Origin: Trochalopteron elliotii
Lineage: Eukaryota > Chordata > Aves > Passeriformes > Leiothrichidae
Reading direction: 5' to 3'
Length of the DNA: 64,000 nucleotides
NCBI GenBank assembly: GCA_024734555.1
Contig: JANPWX010000448.1
Location: 1,414,267 to 1,478,266, forward strand
The notes beneath the pieces were generated by a model. The model did not search any database. It was not told the DNA's origin and saw only the letters and a program-made list of their open reading frames with translations. The position numbers were made by a program, and so were the translations under genes. This document shows, piece by piece, positions 1 to 13,719 of the stretch (within the stretch, counting starts at the first letter, position 1; the number at the start of each line of letters is the position of its first letter).

Positions 1-1787
1 ACAGGCTTCTTGCATTTTAGCACACATGCCTATCACCAACAAATAAGGGATGCTAAGAAAGTGCAGTGGCCTTTATAGTGTTCAATCAATTGCACAAACA
101 AACCTTATTTTGATTTTTCTCTTCTAAATGGTCTCTGGGACCCAGTTAGGCTAGTCCCAACGGGCAGCACTTGATACACTGTAAAGAGAATTCAGAACAA
201 GAGGCATTTCAAGTCTTCTAACACAGCTCCATTCTCCCAAAATATATATTAAAAAACCAACCCAGTGTGCAGAATACTCCATCTAGGGGCAGAAATGTGA
301 CTCAAAATTTCCGCAGCCTTCGCTTTGACATGTGTTAACCTCATTCTACCAGGTCTGAGTGCATGATAAATAATCAGACATTTCACAGAGGTTCCAAATA
401 GCTCTTCCTCAGTATGAGTCCATAGATTTTTACTTGTTATTATTTTAAATACAGAGCTTCCAGCTTGAGTTTCCGCTTAACAGTGATGAAGAACACAGGC
501 ACTACTTTTATACATCTACTAGCAACTGGACTATACTTTAAACTACAAATAGTATCTTAGGAACAATTTATAATCCATCATCCCCATACGCTCGGAGTTT
601 TCAGCTGAATAAGGGTGGCCACTGAGCTCAACTAAAAAGAATAATGAAATGCCTGCAGGACTACTTGTGTAACTATATTTTTGTATGTAATTGTGCTTCT
701 GCTGGAGTCAAAGCAAAGTCTGAATTTGACTGCAATGGGAGCAGAAATAATTTGTGGCAGAAGTATACTTCTGAATCACAAATTCTCTCTGTAGCTGGAT
801 AATTCAATATCATTTATGATTAATGGAATTTGCTCACCAAATGTATTTGACAGCAACGTATACACTAGACAGAAGCAACAATTCACAGGCTCTGAGAAGA
901 CCCTGAAAATACAAAATAATCCCCTTTAAGAACTTTTTTTTTTTTCTTTTTAGGGAAAAAATGAGTTGCAGAAGCATATCAAGCCTTGCCTTCCAATGAT
1001 GTTTCTTTATACAAATCACTTTCAGCTGACAAGCCCTCACTGATTTTCCATAGTCAGCAACAGGTTACGGCTTGGCCATAATGTCACAGCTTTCCACTGC
1101 ACTGTGTCTTGCTCTTTGTCTCTCTGGTACAGAGAGGCTGCTGCTGAGGCTGCTGTAACACTCTGGAAAGCAATCAAATGACTTCCTACATTTGCTCTCC
1201 TTAAACACCTCTGTTTGATCCCCCCCCAGGTCTTCCTGTTCAGCCTCTCAGTCGCGAACCTCGTACTCCATAAACGCAGAGGTTAGAATTTTCTAGACAC
1301 CACTTCAATTTTTCAAATAGCAATCCAATTACTGAGCAAATTGGCACATGTGCCTGGTTACATAGTGACTTGGCACTGCCTCCCACTCGCTGCTGGCAGT
1401 GATGAATGTGTTCCCCCCTCAGCCCTCCTCGTCTATCTGCCCCGGCCTCCGAGCCAACACCAGTGACCACATAAGGAGAGTGGCTGGCAGCTGCAAGCCT
1501 GAGGTGCCAAGAGGCAGATTGTGTTCTGTAGCAGCAGGATCTGGGTCTGTGACTGGCTTCCTGACTAGTCTTTTGTAAGACCTTTTCCATGGCCTCTAGG
1601 TTGGCTCTAATGAAGCTTGTAGAAATGCCTGCAGGGAGCTGGTATAGAAGTGAGTTAAGTCAAAGGTTTAATTTAGTTTCTAAAGCGAAGTGAATGTATA
1701 TTGGCCTTCTCTTTCCACCCTGCAATTATATTCCTGCCACATTTATGTGAAAATACAGTATTCAGTCAACAATAGGAGTGCATTCCT
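1..1787. other. Non-coding, no gene seen
   Basis: AT-rich to about 1,080, then more balanced near 1,300-1,560. The short open frames have no recognisable protein and no splice context. Confidence 0.7.
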
Positions 1788-1985
1788 GGGTATGTCTGCA
1801 CTGCACATTGGGGCAAAGATCCCCAAGCCAGTCTCAATTAACTTTGCTGCAGAACCAGGAGCAATATAGCCGTGTTTGCTCACTGTGACACCCGAGCTAA
1901 TTAACTATGTATGGCACTAACAGAGCTTTACTGTTTCTGGCACCGAGGCTGCTGTCCCTGTGTGGTAAAGTGCTACAGACATGCC
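1788..1985. mobile_element. Possible ancient MITE with terminal inverted repeats
   Basis: Begins GGGTATGTCTGCACT and ends AGTGCTACAGACATGCC, which are imperfect inverted repeats of each other. The interior has TTAAC-type motifs (AATTAACTTTG, GAGCTAATTAAC). This resembles Harbinger-type MITEs known from crocodilians and turtles (GGGTATGTCTACACTG ends). The target duplication is not clear. Confidence 0.4.
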
Positions 1986-2320
1986 AGCTCACTTGGAGGT
2001 AAGCAGAGGGCTCCCCAGCCCAGTGCTGCTCTGCACTGCCCAGATACATTCAGGAATACTCCAGGAGGTGGCAGGAATTTGTTGGCCATCACGTGAGAGT
2101 GGTGAGGCTACAGATGTGGTTACAGTAAATGTGGGCTGTTCCACTTCCATCCCGGTTACATTCTTTTATTGCTCACAACATGATGGTCACAGAGCATCTT
2201 TAAGTAATGTGCTGAGCATCTTGAGCAGCATCTGTCACATGTGCTGCTTTCTAAATATCTCACTTCCTCCTCCAGGGGCAAAAAAGCTGGACAAAGATAT
2301 TTTAAAATCTCACATTTGGC

Positions 2321-2350
2321 TTTTTTTTTTTTTCTCTTCCCCCCCCCCCC
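2321..2350 (+). repeat. T13 then C12 tract
   Basis: Poly-T run (2,321-2,333) followed by a poly-C run (2,339-2,350). Slippage-prone low complexity. Confidence 0.9.
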
Positions 2351-4860
2351 AGAAATTTGGATCTTAGTCATAAGTGAATTTCTTTAGACTATTTAAAAAG
2401 CCATTTTCAATTGCTGCAATGAAGCAGATAAGAACTTTCCCAGAACAGGATAGCTTCTCCCCCATCTGGCTTTTTTATGATCCCCAAGAAATTAACTTTC
2501 TTAAAATAAATGAGTGCAGGTTCCAACGACCAGAGATGCACTATGATCCCTGTAATTCAAACAGGCTTTGGTGAAGGTAAAAACAAAACACAACTTGCCA
2601 GCTATTCCTCTTTCAGAATTCCACCTCAGGCATACCAAGAAGCTACTGGAGAGAATCAGAGTTATTTGTCCAGCAAATTTCTGATGCAGATGGTAGTCTG
2701 GAAAATATCTGAGTGGACTCTGAACTGCACACACAAGAATATTTCACCGAGTTTGCTTGCTTGGACTTTACTGTATGAGTTGCACTTTTTGGGTACAGTT
2801 GTTTGTTACTGATGGAATTTTTCCTTTCCCTTTATATTTTTTTCCCCTAAATCAGTTATTTTGACAGAGGTACTTAATGAAATGTACTCAGAGGTACTCA
2901 GTGAGTGGTTGGATTATATTTAATTAAATCATCTGCATTTATAATTCAAGAGCCTTTACCAGTGTCCATCTGTGGGTAGATAAGAAGCCCAAGGTCTTCT
3001 GTTGGCTTCCTAGATAAACAAGCCATGTTGTGATTCAAGAACCACCAGGTTTCTCTTCAAACCTAATCAATCACCCCAGCTCTCAAGACTGACTGCATAC
3101 AGGGCACCAAACACAGTGATAAATTTTAACATGTGCACCCCCTTGAGCCACCCCTCTGTACAAACACCCACAACTGTGATGCAGCAGAGTGGATTTTAAT
3201 GAACTGTTTGTTATCTGAGTGTGATGTTTTTCCTCTGTCTTTTCTCTCAGTCTTTGCCACGACTTTGCATGGGTTACTTGGAGTCACTTTAAACAAACAC
3301 CACTAAATTCTTCACGGGCACCAGGCAAGGTAAAGTTACATATATTGCTGGTAGGCTTTACACCATTTTTCAGGAGTCTGTACCTCTGCATTCCAGTGAT
3401 GTCCAAGAGAAGGATAAAAACCCTGGAGCTGTAGATGAAGTGCAACCCCATTGCCATCTTCAATACCTTCTATGGGAGCTGGACACTGGACCAGCTGGAC
3501 TCCTGGCCACAGGCCTGTAGGACACAAGGAAGAGTTAGTTAATCCAGAAGGGCACACAAGCATGTGCCTCTCACCAGGCATGTGAATGCCCCAAACATGC
3601 CAACACTGCTGTAGTCAAGCTGTGCTGGAGCTAAGCATGCACTTAAGAGCTTTGCTGGATGGCAGCTATTTACAGATGTACAATCAGTACAGAGACATGG
3701 AGGCAGAGACTTCCTTCAACAGGTCCTCGGAATTCTCTTCCAGAAGACACATACTTGATTATTTCAATTAACTTGTCTAGAAAACCAAATACTCTTCTTC
3801 TGATTACATCTCAGACACTGGCATATGTATCATTTTTCCAGGACTCCTTAATTTACCACATTTCTTAGAGATTCATGGCCAGATAAACAACTGAAAATCA
3901 AATGCAGACAGTAGGTGGATTCTGGTAAGACAGAACTCTCCCAGCTCCTGCTTGCCTCTTGCTTTATCCTTGATTTGTTTGAAGATGCTGGTGGGTGCTT
4001 GCCTGCATGTAATGATAACTATTAACAGCAGCTTGATGAATAAGAGAAGAGAAAGTGGAAAAGAAAACAATAGGAAAGGCATTAAGGGCACTAAGTCATT
4101 CTTTCTGGGACAGGCATTAGGCATATGTTCACTGCTCCAGTCCCAGTGCAATCAAAGCTGTCCTGTGCCACTGCCAAAAACTGCAACAGGTGCCAGAAGA
4201 TTACAGCATTGGTTAAATCCACTCTTAAGGCACCAGCTCAGGGACTGATCCAAATCCCAGGAGCCAATGAACATCTTCCTCCAGATGTCAACTGTTTTCA
4301 AATAGTTCCCCTCTTATTTCCAGTGTGATGCTGGGGAGGGGCAGGGGGATAAATAAATTTGGCTGCCAGGAGGCAACGCTCTGATTTCACCACTGCCAGC
4401 CTGGACAGGTGCCAAAGTCACATACAGCCACTCAAACACATTTGTAAGGTAATTAATATTTTATATTCACGACAATAAGAGAGCTCCATTCACACGGAAC
4501 TATTAAGACAGTTTCTGGTTCCATTCTTCCCAGCACATTATTGCAACAACCCCATGCCAGCAGCAGCCACATGGCCTAAAGGTGCCAAGCTGGCAAGGAT
4601 CCTCTCTCTCAGCACTTGGCATCCAAAGCCCTTGGCAAAGCCCTCAGCAGTTGTGCTTGGCTGCCTTTGGATCCGTCATGTGGCTGCTGATAGCCGGGGA
4701 GGGTGCTGGGTCCTCTGGGCACCATTTCACTGTAACACCTGTCTGACTCGCAGGAATGTGCACATGGAGAGCCACATCCCAGCACAAATCCTCCCGGAGA
4801 CCCACAGCACATGCTCCATTTGTTACTGAAAGGGCTCGTTTCCTCACAACCACTGGGCCT

Positions 4861-4903
4861 CCTCTTTCTTTCTTTCTCCCCTCTCTCTCCCTCCTCTTCC
4901 CCC
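4861..4903 (+). repeat. CT-rich low-complexity tract
   Basis: Polypyrimidine run of TTTC and CTCT units in intergenic sequence. Confidence 0.85.
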
Positions 4904-7900
4904 TCACATATCTGTATAGGGCCCTTAGAGGGTCCTACATCCTGCCATGCATTCCACATGTGTTGGAGGTTTCCTCTGTGAACAAGGAATACAAAACATT
5001 GCCTTTTTGTATATAATGAAATCTCATATTTTACTGTGCTCATATAAAACTATTTCTTTGTGACTAAGACTCTTTTTATTTGTGACATCTTAATGATCTA
5101 CAAATGTTTGGTATAGATGAAAGGAAATTATTATTTCCAGGTCACCTTGCAGTAATACTTTTTGATAGGCACCATAATTCCAATTAAATTGAGTAATAAG
5201 GGAGGGGGGAAACCCTTCAAACATTTAAAGCGCCACTGAAGCAGAAATATTTTTAGGGGAAAACATAAAAAGAAAATATCAGAGGAGCATAGATAAGAAA
5301 ATTCAAAGCCCTTTTTCCTCTGGGGACCATTCAAACCAACGCAGACCGTAAGAACGCGACTCTGCGCCCCACAAACACCACGTTTTTTTGTGTCACAGAA
5401 TTGGGGCTGACTTGGGCACAAATTTATTGAAATACTCCCAAGCCTGGTCCCTCAGAGGTACCTGTCAAAAGCACAGCCACCACCCCAAGCTTGGCAGAGG
5501 CAGCTCCCCGGGAGCTACGGCAGAGAGGCGTGTTGAGATGTGGCACAGCACCTCCCCAAACCCCTGCCTGTCCCTAAGCACTGCCCCCACCCCAGCCTGC
5601 ACTGGTTCTTCTGGTACATTCTGACACCTTTGAGCACGGTTATCTTTGGGTCAGACACCCTGAAGCCTGTGAAACACACGCAGGCCTGGGGTTGCTAAGC
5701 TCACATCACAAAATATCTGCTATCACTTGTGCTGGAGGGAAGGCTCCACGTGCCCATCCCACCCCAGCTGGAACATCCAAACACAAGCCATGGCTCCCCT
5801 GTTCCCCCTCAAGCCATACCCTCTGCCTGTCACCTTGTACTGGGATTTTTGCCTCGTATCAAGCTCTCAGGGCCCACAGACACCAGCCAAGGCCTCCCTG
5901 TTCTAGCACAGAGCACAAATCCTGCTTGCTGCACGTAACAGGCATCTATCAGTACTCCTGTGTTTTTAGCCACATGAGCTTTGCTTTTTTTAAATTTTTT
6001 TTTTTTAATTGTTTTGAGGGAGCTGGTTTTTGTTGTTTTGTCGGGGTTTTTTTACCTCCTTGAACGGTTCTTCACTATTTAATCAGGAAAATAAAACTTA
6101 TCTCCCCCCTCCTCTGATACACACGTTTTCTTCAGAATACTAGGGCAACATATAGGATGGATACTGGGACCATGACAAATATAAGATCCAGCATCTTGGA
6201 GGCTTTGCTGGCCACAAACCAAACCTTTCTGGAATGGAAAAAAGCTTTTCAATAAGGCATTTTCAGTAAGAAATTCACTATTTAACCGGGGGGAGGTAAG
6301 GAAATACTCCAACTTAAAATTATGATTCAGTTGCATATAAAAATGTTATTTTAGATAATTTTTAGGACTTGCTGTAATTGCATTATTTCCCTTTTTCTTT
6401 TTCTCTCTGACCTGGGCAGTGGATTTTTGTTGTGATTAAAGCACCTGGCTTTTGGAGCAAGGGAGATGAAAAATAAATACCAAATAAACATATAAAACTC
6501 CCAAGCAACATTCCTGGAATAGTTCTTCTGTAAAGTGCATGGCATGCTCAGAACACATGATTTCCTAGCACAAAGATTTTATTGGCTTCACTGCTCAGTG
6601 TGGTCATCTCAGATTCATGCCAAATAGACCTTCCACATCACACTGACATTTTATTTTTCATCCCTGGCGACACCTACTCTTTCTAAAAAGCAAGTTCCCA
6701 ACTCCTGCAGGAATTCCCAGGCTGAATGCATGTTTTATTATCTTCCCTTGGAAATGATAACCTAGAAGACAGTGCTGCATGTTATTCTTGGCAATTAAAG
6801 TGGAAAGGAACAAGTACAGGGTTTCAGTGGATGCAACAGGAGAACAAGAGCCAGGGAGGAGGATTTGCCTCCAGCAGGTCCTGGCACCTTGTTTTGGCAG
6901 CATCCCAGTGCCAGGTACCAGAGGCAGAGCCCTGGAATGAGCACACCCTACAGCATGGCTCATATTCAAATCATGTGGAAGACCAAGGAAAGGAAAAAAA
7001 AATTGATGTCAAAGTCAGAAAAGCCTCCAGTTTCAACTGCACACCCGTAAACCCACATGGACAGACCTTGCCAGGTGTTTCCTTATCATAATCCCCTTCC
7101 CCTTGTTAACATGACTAAATAAACACAACTTCCCCAAATCAAATGCTGACCATTTCCCCATTATAAACTTAATGAACTTTCTCAGGTTTATGCACTTTTT
7201 CAGCATGCAATGTAAAAGTCAAGAGCTTCTTCATGAGAACGTGCCTGACTGGGAAACTTATTTTTTTTAGAGCAGTTACTGTGCCATGACACAAGGGTAG
7301 AACACTGCTTTAAAGGGCTGCTGACTCTGGACAATTTATATGCTAATTTCAGAAATGATTCCTCCTACATTAAATAAGGAGCTGAGGAATGTTCCAAAGG
7401 TCTAGACAGACCATGCCATTAACAGATTGGGTAAATCAACATTAATACTGCCCACAGCATATTACACCGTGTGAACTTTCTTCACTGCCCACACTTTACT
7501 AAGTTTAGTTCCACGTGGTTCCTCAGCTGACTGGCCAAAATATAAACTACATCAGCTCCCTAAAGCCTCCCTGTGCCCATCTTGACCTTGGACTTGCCTT
7601 TAATATTAAACTTGAGAAAAAAAAAAAATCCTGAATGGTTACAGTTTTTTTTATTCAGGGTACGTTTATAAATGGTTTATAAAGGGTTAATAATGATTAA
7701 TAGATTATGAAAAATGTTAAAGAAGCATGGACAACTGCAAACACTAAGAATAGCAGTTTGGCACCCAATACTAACTGATCAGCCATCTAGAACATATATT
7801 CTAGCCCCAACTCCATCAGTGTGAAGGCCAAGTCTGGCAAATAATTCAAATATCTTCAAACTTGTTTGAGCATTGACAAGTTTTCCAGCATTTATTAGTA

Positions 7901-8775
7901 GTATTCTGAGGCTATTATTCTTAAAGTACAAGTCAAATCTGTCTCTGAATTTAGACTTTGAATAAACAAGCTGTTATAAAACCCTAGACTAACAGAAAAA
8001 TATCCAGTTTTTATTTTACTTCCAATAAAAATATCTTTACACAATTTGTCACAGGGCATACGTAATGCTAATAACACAGAATTGAAAAACTCAAAATGCA
8101 ACGAGCATCACTAGATGGATCATAAAGTACTAAGATCAATTGAACTTTTAAAATTCCTTCTGTTTTTGTATATCAGCTTAATAGCTACACTGCTAAAACA
8201 AGGCACTGGTGCAAAGCATGATGCCGAGTCCAAGTGCTTAGCTGTCACAGAAAAAAAAAAAATAAAATCCCACTTAGGATGAAATTTTGGGTTTAGAAAT
8301 AAGTCAGCATGCAAAGCATTTTGTGTATTATCAGGATGTGATGAGCTCTTGCAGTGTCACTTGCTGGTAAACCCTAAAGCAGTAAATACTGTGAGGAACC
8401 TTCACATGACAAAAAAAATCTGATTTCTTTGCAGCTGAAGTCAGAGCTGCTAATAGGCTTTTCTTACTTCCACCTTCACCTCCCTCCCTCTTTTTTTTTT
8501 TTTTCTTTATGCTTAACTGAGGATTATACCAAATCTATGTGAATGACACAATCTCATAACTTTCTTAACAGACATTGCAACATCTTGGGGGTGCAGAACT
8601 GAATATTAAGTCAGAAGAGCACTGGGCAGGCACCTCCTCTCATTGAATTCAATAGCTGAACTTCCATGGAGTGCCAAGGGATTGAATTAGGTCTGTTTAT
8701 AGTGTGGGTGCCAGCAAACTCTTTGTGCTTCATCACACACACCCCCCTAACCAATCATTGCACTATGACTCAATT

Positions 8776-8821
8776 ATTTCTAATTCTATTGTAACTCTAT
8801 TTCTAATTCTATTCTAATCCT
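8776..8821 (+). repeat. 23-bp tandem repeat, two units
   Basis: Units at 8,776-8,798 and 8,799-8,821, each starting ATTTCTAATTCTATT, differing only near their ends. Directly followed by a perfect hairpin. Confidence 0.9.
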
Positions 8822-8822
8822 A

Positions 8823-8849
8823 TTGCTAAGAGGAGCCACCTCTTAGCAA
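8823..8849. repeat. Perfect 11-bp inverted repeat (hairpin)
   Basis: TTGCTAAGAGG and CCTCTTAGCAA with a 5-base loop (AGCCA). No gene is adjacent. Confidence 0.9.
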
Positions 8850-9885
8850 ACTACAGCCAGGTATGGAGTGAAAAAACCTTCCAAAAACCAGTCCAAGCAG
8901 GACCCCAAGCCCTGACACAGGTAATAAATACATCACACACAGCAAGAACATGCTTTGCTATACCTGAGACACCTCAGCCAAAGGGCTCCTGATAATGATC
9001 AATGATGGCAAATTGGCAGTCAGGCTGCTGGAAAAATTCCAAGCTTCACCTTCCAGCTACAGGAATGAAGATATATGTGAATGTGATCTTTGGCAGGGAA
9101 AGGCACATTGTTTCATTGCTGTGGGAAAAATGCTTAATGCTCAAACATTTCCTTAAAATAAGATTGTGGATGAAACATTAGAGGTAGCATTATTAAAAAT
9201 AATCAACTCTCCTGGCTAAATGAAAAAAAAAAACCAACAAAACAACAAAAACAAACCTTCTCCAAACCCATCTCCAAGCTGCAGGAGAGAAAAAAAGAAA
9301 TCTAGTGTTTCACCCCTCCATTTTTTTCTGAGCACTTCAGCAGAGATGCTACAGCAAAGAGAATAGGCCTTTGTGTGCTTTGGGTTTTAAAAATCAAGGC
9401 AGCTCCCAATTTTCCTGTTCTTCTCCCCCATCAAAAAATGAGGAGGAGACTAATCAACATTTTGGGGTTAGATGGTAACACTTGATATACTGGAAACAAG
9501 AACCCTCACACACCTCAAATTAGCTTCTGAATGGTGAACCTTGTGCAGGAAATAGTTCACATCTGAAAAGAGACACAAAATGCATACAGCTTTAAAAAGG
9601 ATTTGGGGATTTCAGAATCCAGAGTTGTTGCTATGCTCCATGGAACAGAGAAAACTTGAAGGGGCTTTATAACTATTACATCAAAACCTAATGATAAGAA
9701 TGTTGCTAAATATTCAGACAGGTATTCTTCCTGAGAAGCCACGAGTGAAGCTCATGCAGATGTCTGCTCCTGAGTACACAAATATATGTGTAAAACACCC
9801 TGTGCTTCTCAACAGGAAGGAAATCATTCCCAAGTCAGGGCTCATCCAGAGGCTCTGACTCATCACTGTCCATCCAGTTTAAAAA

Positions 9886-10060
9886 AATCACAGAATCACT
9901 GGGTTGGAAAAGACCTCCAAGATCATCAAGCCCAACCCAACCTCAACTAAATCATGGCACTGAGTGCCACATCCAGTCTTTTCCTAAACACACCCAGAGA
10001 TGATGAATCCATCACCTCCCCAGGCAGACCATTCCAACACTTTAGAGCCCCCTTTCTCCC
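9886..10060 (-). mobile_element. CR1 LINE 3'-end fragment
   Basis: Contains the hallmark CR1 terminal sequence in reverse complement: AATCACAGAATCACT, GGTTGGAAAAGACCTCCAAG, ATCATGGCACTGAGTGCCAC and CACCTCCCCAGGCAGACCATT. The 3' terminus is therefore at the low coordinate. CR1 is the dominant non-LTR retroposon of birds. Confidence 0.9.
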
Positions 10061-10944
10061 CTCCATTCTCAGTCTTTTACCTCAGATTCCTTCCAACATC
10101 CTTCACCTCCTGTGAAGGTTCAGCCAGCTCCTTCCCTCCACCAATCCTCTTAAGTTTTCCCCAGAACATACCTTATCTCAACAGGAGAACAAAACACTGG
10201 AATTAATGTTATTTTGTTATATCATTACTTCTCTGTATGCCTCTCTCCTCATGCTGCCTTTTTAGGTTAAAGTTTCTTTATAACAGGGATTATTTACTGT
10301 TTTGTGTACTTGTACAACACAGGCTGGATCTTCACCAGCCTCAAGGCACTATCATAAGAAATTGAGAATAAAAAGAGACTGCCCTTGCCCTGTGTAGATG
10401 CTGCCCAGAGTGATATCAATCATACTTAGCCATCTTTGCAAAAGAAACCCCAGAAAGCACATAACAAACATACCAAACATTACAGAACCTAAATCACCAG
10501 TTTTTCCAGAAAATATTTATTTTAAACTTTCTCTATAGCATGAAATGGAATCACATTTATTCCAGGCATCTGTGAAATACTAAATCATGGTGGAAATTTT
10601 ATTTTTGCATGTTGTTCATGCATCTTTTCAGGATATCTAGGAGTAAATTTTACCTGTTTAAAATTACTTCTTTCTCTTCATTGAGCTGCCTGAATACAGT
10701 CAGAAGAACATTCACACTGCAAAAATATTCCTATGAAAGACCATAATTGGATATAGAAAAACTTCAAAATACTCAGGAAGACACTCACAAAAACATTTAA
10801 AAATTGTTTCTGAACACGCTTAGCATCTGAATATTTCTTTACTGATAATTTTACAGCAACCATGTACTTCATTCTCTTAGTGTCAAGGCTCTTGGAAAAT
10901 CCAAGAGGTTGGGCCATAGGTATGTTGCCAATCTGTGTTTGTCA

Positions 10945-11010
10945 TAGAACCCCATCCCTCAGGTGTGTCACCACCCTGAGCTTGGTGTCACCTGAAAATT
11001 TGCTTTAGGG
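10945..11010 (-). mobile_element. CR1 LINE fragment (inside ORF2)
   Basis: The minus strand reads GGTGACACCAAGCTCAGGG followed by ACACCTGAGGGATGGG, which resembles the DDTKLGG-type segment near the end of the CR1 reverse transcriptase. It has the same orientation as the 3' fragment 0.9 kb away, so both may derive from one decayed insertion of about 1.1 kb. Confidence 0.5.
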
Positions 11011-11106
11011 TCAAAAAAAGCCACAGTGACAGTTCCTGTTGTTTTCAGAACACATCCCAGGCCTGACCAAAGGCCACTGAAACCAGAAAGAACCTTTCAG
11101 ATCTTT

Positions 11107-11170
11107 AAAAGAAATAAAGAAAGAAATAATAAAAAATAAATAAAAATAAAAAAAGAAATAAAGAAATAAT
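11107..11170 (+). repeat. A-rich (AAAT/GAAA)n tract
   Basis: Low-complexity AAATAAA and GAAA units just right of the CR1 ORF2 fragment. Confidence 0.85.
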
Positions 11171-12259
11171 TCACTCTTCTGCAGAACAGCTCAAAGGCAA
11201 CTCAACCACAAATTCTGCAGGGTAGGAGCTGAATTTCTACCATTCCTAAGGAAGTGGGAGCTCAGAATCTCAGTCTTTCCATTGACGGGAAAGCATGGGG
11301 TTATTGCAAGAACTAACCCACTCTGACATGCCAAAAGGATCTATTTTCTTTCCCATGAAGCTCAGGTTTCCACCTTTGGCTACATTCTCAGAACACAAAG
11401 TTGTGTTTTAAACCCAACTCAGCAGGGCATGCAACAAGGAGAGTGGGAGACCTTTCCTGACCGCGCAGCGAGCAGTCAGCCACAGCTTCCGTGGAAAGAG
11501 ACATCACTTTCAGATCAAGATGGGCCATTACAGCCACCTTTTCTAATCATCATCCCTCACACAGACCAGAAACCATCAGGCAGATCTAAAAAAGCTTAAA
11601 ACTGCACACTTCAGGAAGGCATCCACTTGGCAGCTCTGCAGTGAAACAGTAACGCTTCAAAACGCCACACTTCCTTGAAAAGGGACATCTGACAATTTTG
11701 CTGTGAACATTACTCAGCTCTGGAGAGGGTGGACCTCCAGGCTCAGCATGGTTTGCAACCCATAACATGCATTCAGACTGACAAACCCTGGTTTGTGTCA
11801 GGAACAGCACAGTTTGAGTAATTTAGCTGTGAATTCAAGCTATATTAAGTAGGTGATTGATCCTTCAGCCCACTGGCTGGTGAACTCAGGGAAACAGACA
11901 AAACACTATTTTATGAATAATACATAATCTTTTCCTTTTATATAGAGCCACATGAAATCCCAGAGGTCTGTGGTACACTGGAAAAGGCATAAACCCCTGA
12001 TTTGTAATAAAGTCTCACAAAAATGCATTAATGTTTTGGTGATTTCAGGTGCCCTCCTTCACAACAGCAGTTTGCTCAAGAATTTGTGTAGGGTCCTTCC
12101 TAACTGCACGTTCTAGCTAAAATGAACTTCATTAAATTCATTGAATGGGAATTTCATTAAAATGGGCACATCACTGAGCCCAAAATTCAGCCTTTTAAAT
12201 ATGTGAGGTTTGGATGCACTTTTGCTGAATCCACAGCAGATCCAAGGGAACCTGCAGAA

Positions 12260-12286
12260 ATTCCTGCTAGCATTACTAGCAGGAAT
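12260..12286. repeat. Perfect 11-bp inverted repeat (hairpin)
   Basis: ATTCCTGCTAG and CTAGCAGGAAT with loop CATTA. Isolated in non-coding sequence. Confidence 0.9.
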
Positions 12287-13697
12287 GGCCTTTGGTTGCA
12301 GTCACTGAGGCTGTAAGGGCTCCACAGTCAGTGCTGACCTCACAGATCCTCACGTTATTTTGTTAACATGATGGTTTTATGCCTCTTGGAGGTTTGCCCT
12401 AAGATACATCCTTTGAAACAGGCACAGGTGGAATTATCAGCCTGCAAACTGCCCTTCTCCACCCACTGGAAACAATCAAATGTCTCTGACATGGGGAAGG
12501 TGAACTGGAAGGAAATGGTGGTTATCCCCTTGAAGAGAAGATAAGGATGGCATTGCAAACCTGTGGGAAAAAAGCAACTTTTCCCATTGTTAGCATGCAA
12601 AATAGGCACAGGACAATAGGCACCATGATTTTTCTGCAGTCAGGTTGGCAAATGCTTGAGTGTGAAGAAAATTAAAGCCAGAGACAGTGTGTTCCAAAGA
12701 ACTATTAATTAACTAAGGGTTATAAAGCTGAGATTTAGAGAGCTGACTCCTCAGAGACAGAAGCAGCACAGAGTCTTGAAACTACACAAAACTTCAGTAT
12801 TAGAACAGGTATAATGAATTTCTCTAATAAAATAAGCTTTTCCAGTATCAACCTCTTTCCTCAAGCAGTGTCTTTGTCCAAAAGAAAGTAAGAAAATTCT
12901 GCTACGTGTATTACAAATGAAAAAATGAGAACATTTCCATTAGTCACCAACATTTTCCTCCACCATAATCCCCAAGTGGCTTCTTATCAATTCCTTACAG
13001 ATAAAAAGCTCAGGTGTTGTTTCTACCACCTCATTCTCACTGATAGCTGTGTTCCTAGGTTAGACATTAGTGCCAAAGTGGGGTATCCTAAGAGTTTGTA
13101 CATTTGACCTTCAGTACCACAATTCCTGTCATTCCCAGTCTACCACCTCAACGTTCTGCAAAAGGTACACAAAGCATGGAAGCAAATAATGAAACACTGC
13201 ATAAGAGGACATTTCACTCATGTACAGGCAAATAAAGACCATCCCAGAGCTGTGTGGGTGCAACACTTAACAAGGGAACTACTTAAACTAATAAGAAAAA
13301 AATTCAGGAATGACGTGAATTCACTCAAGTTAAATAACTGCAGATAGAACAAAGATGATCTAATGTAAGAGCCTCATGACATCCTGTCCAAACACAAGGA
13401 ACCTTCCTATGACTGAACAGGTTTCTTTTCCCACGTTGATTCTTGCCTAATTTTCCCAGCTTTTCAAGATAAGGGACATCAGATGTCTCAGTTGCTAGAA
13501 GTTGAGACATCAGTTGAGAATCTCTTGCAGTAATCTGTACAAACAAAATAGCAACATAATTTTAGAGATACCTTTCTTCAGAGACTTCCTAACAGTTCTC
13601 ACACGTGGCATAAAAATAGGCTTTATTTAAGCTGTGCAGGAGTCAAAAGCCTTTATTCCTTCAAGAGGCCATATGCCACCAGTGAACAAGGGTTTAA

Positions 13698-13719
13698 GGC
13701 TCCCAGAGAGCTGGGAGCC
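13698..13719. repeat. 8-bp inverted repeat
   Basis: GGCTCCCA and TGGGAGCC around a 6-base loop. Short enough to be chance. Confidence 0.7.

Larger units (their letters stand above)
1986..8775. other. Non-coding, no gene seen
   Basis: Only low-complexity tracts noted. None of the small open frames resembles a known protein or shows a conserved exon. Confidence 0.7.

Noticed and set aside
1240..1590. 116-codon minus-strand open frame in a more GC-rich patch
   Set aside because: No recognisable protein and no exon-like borders. At most a conserved non-coding patch.
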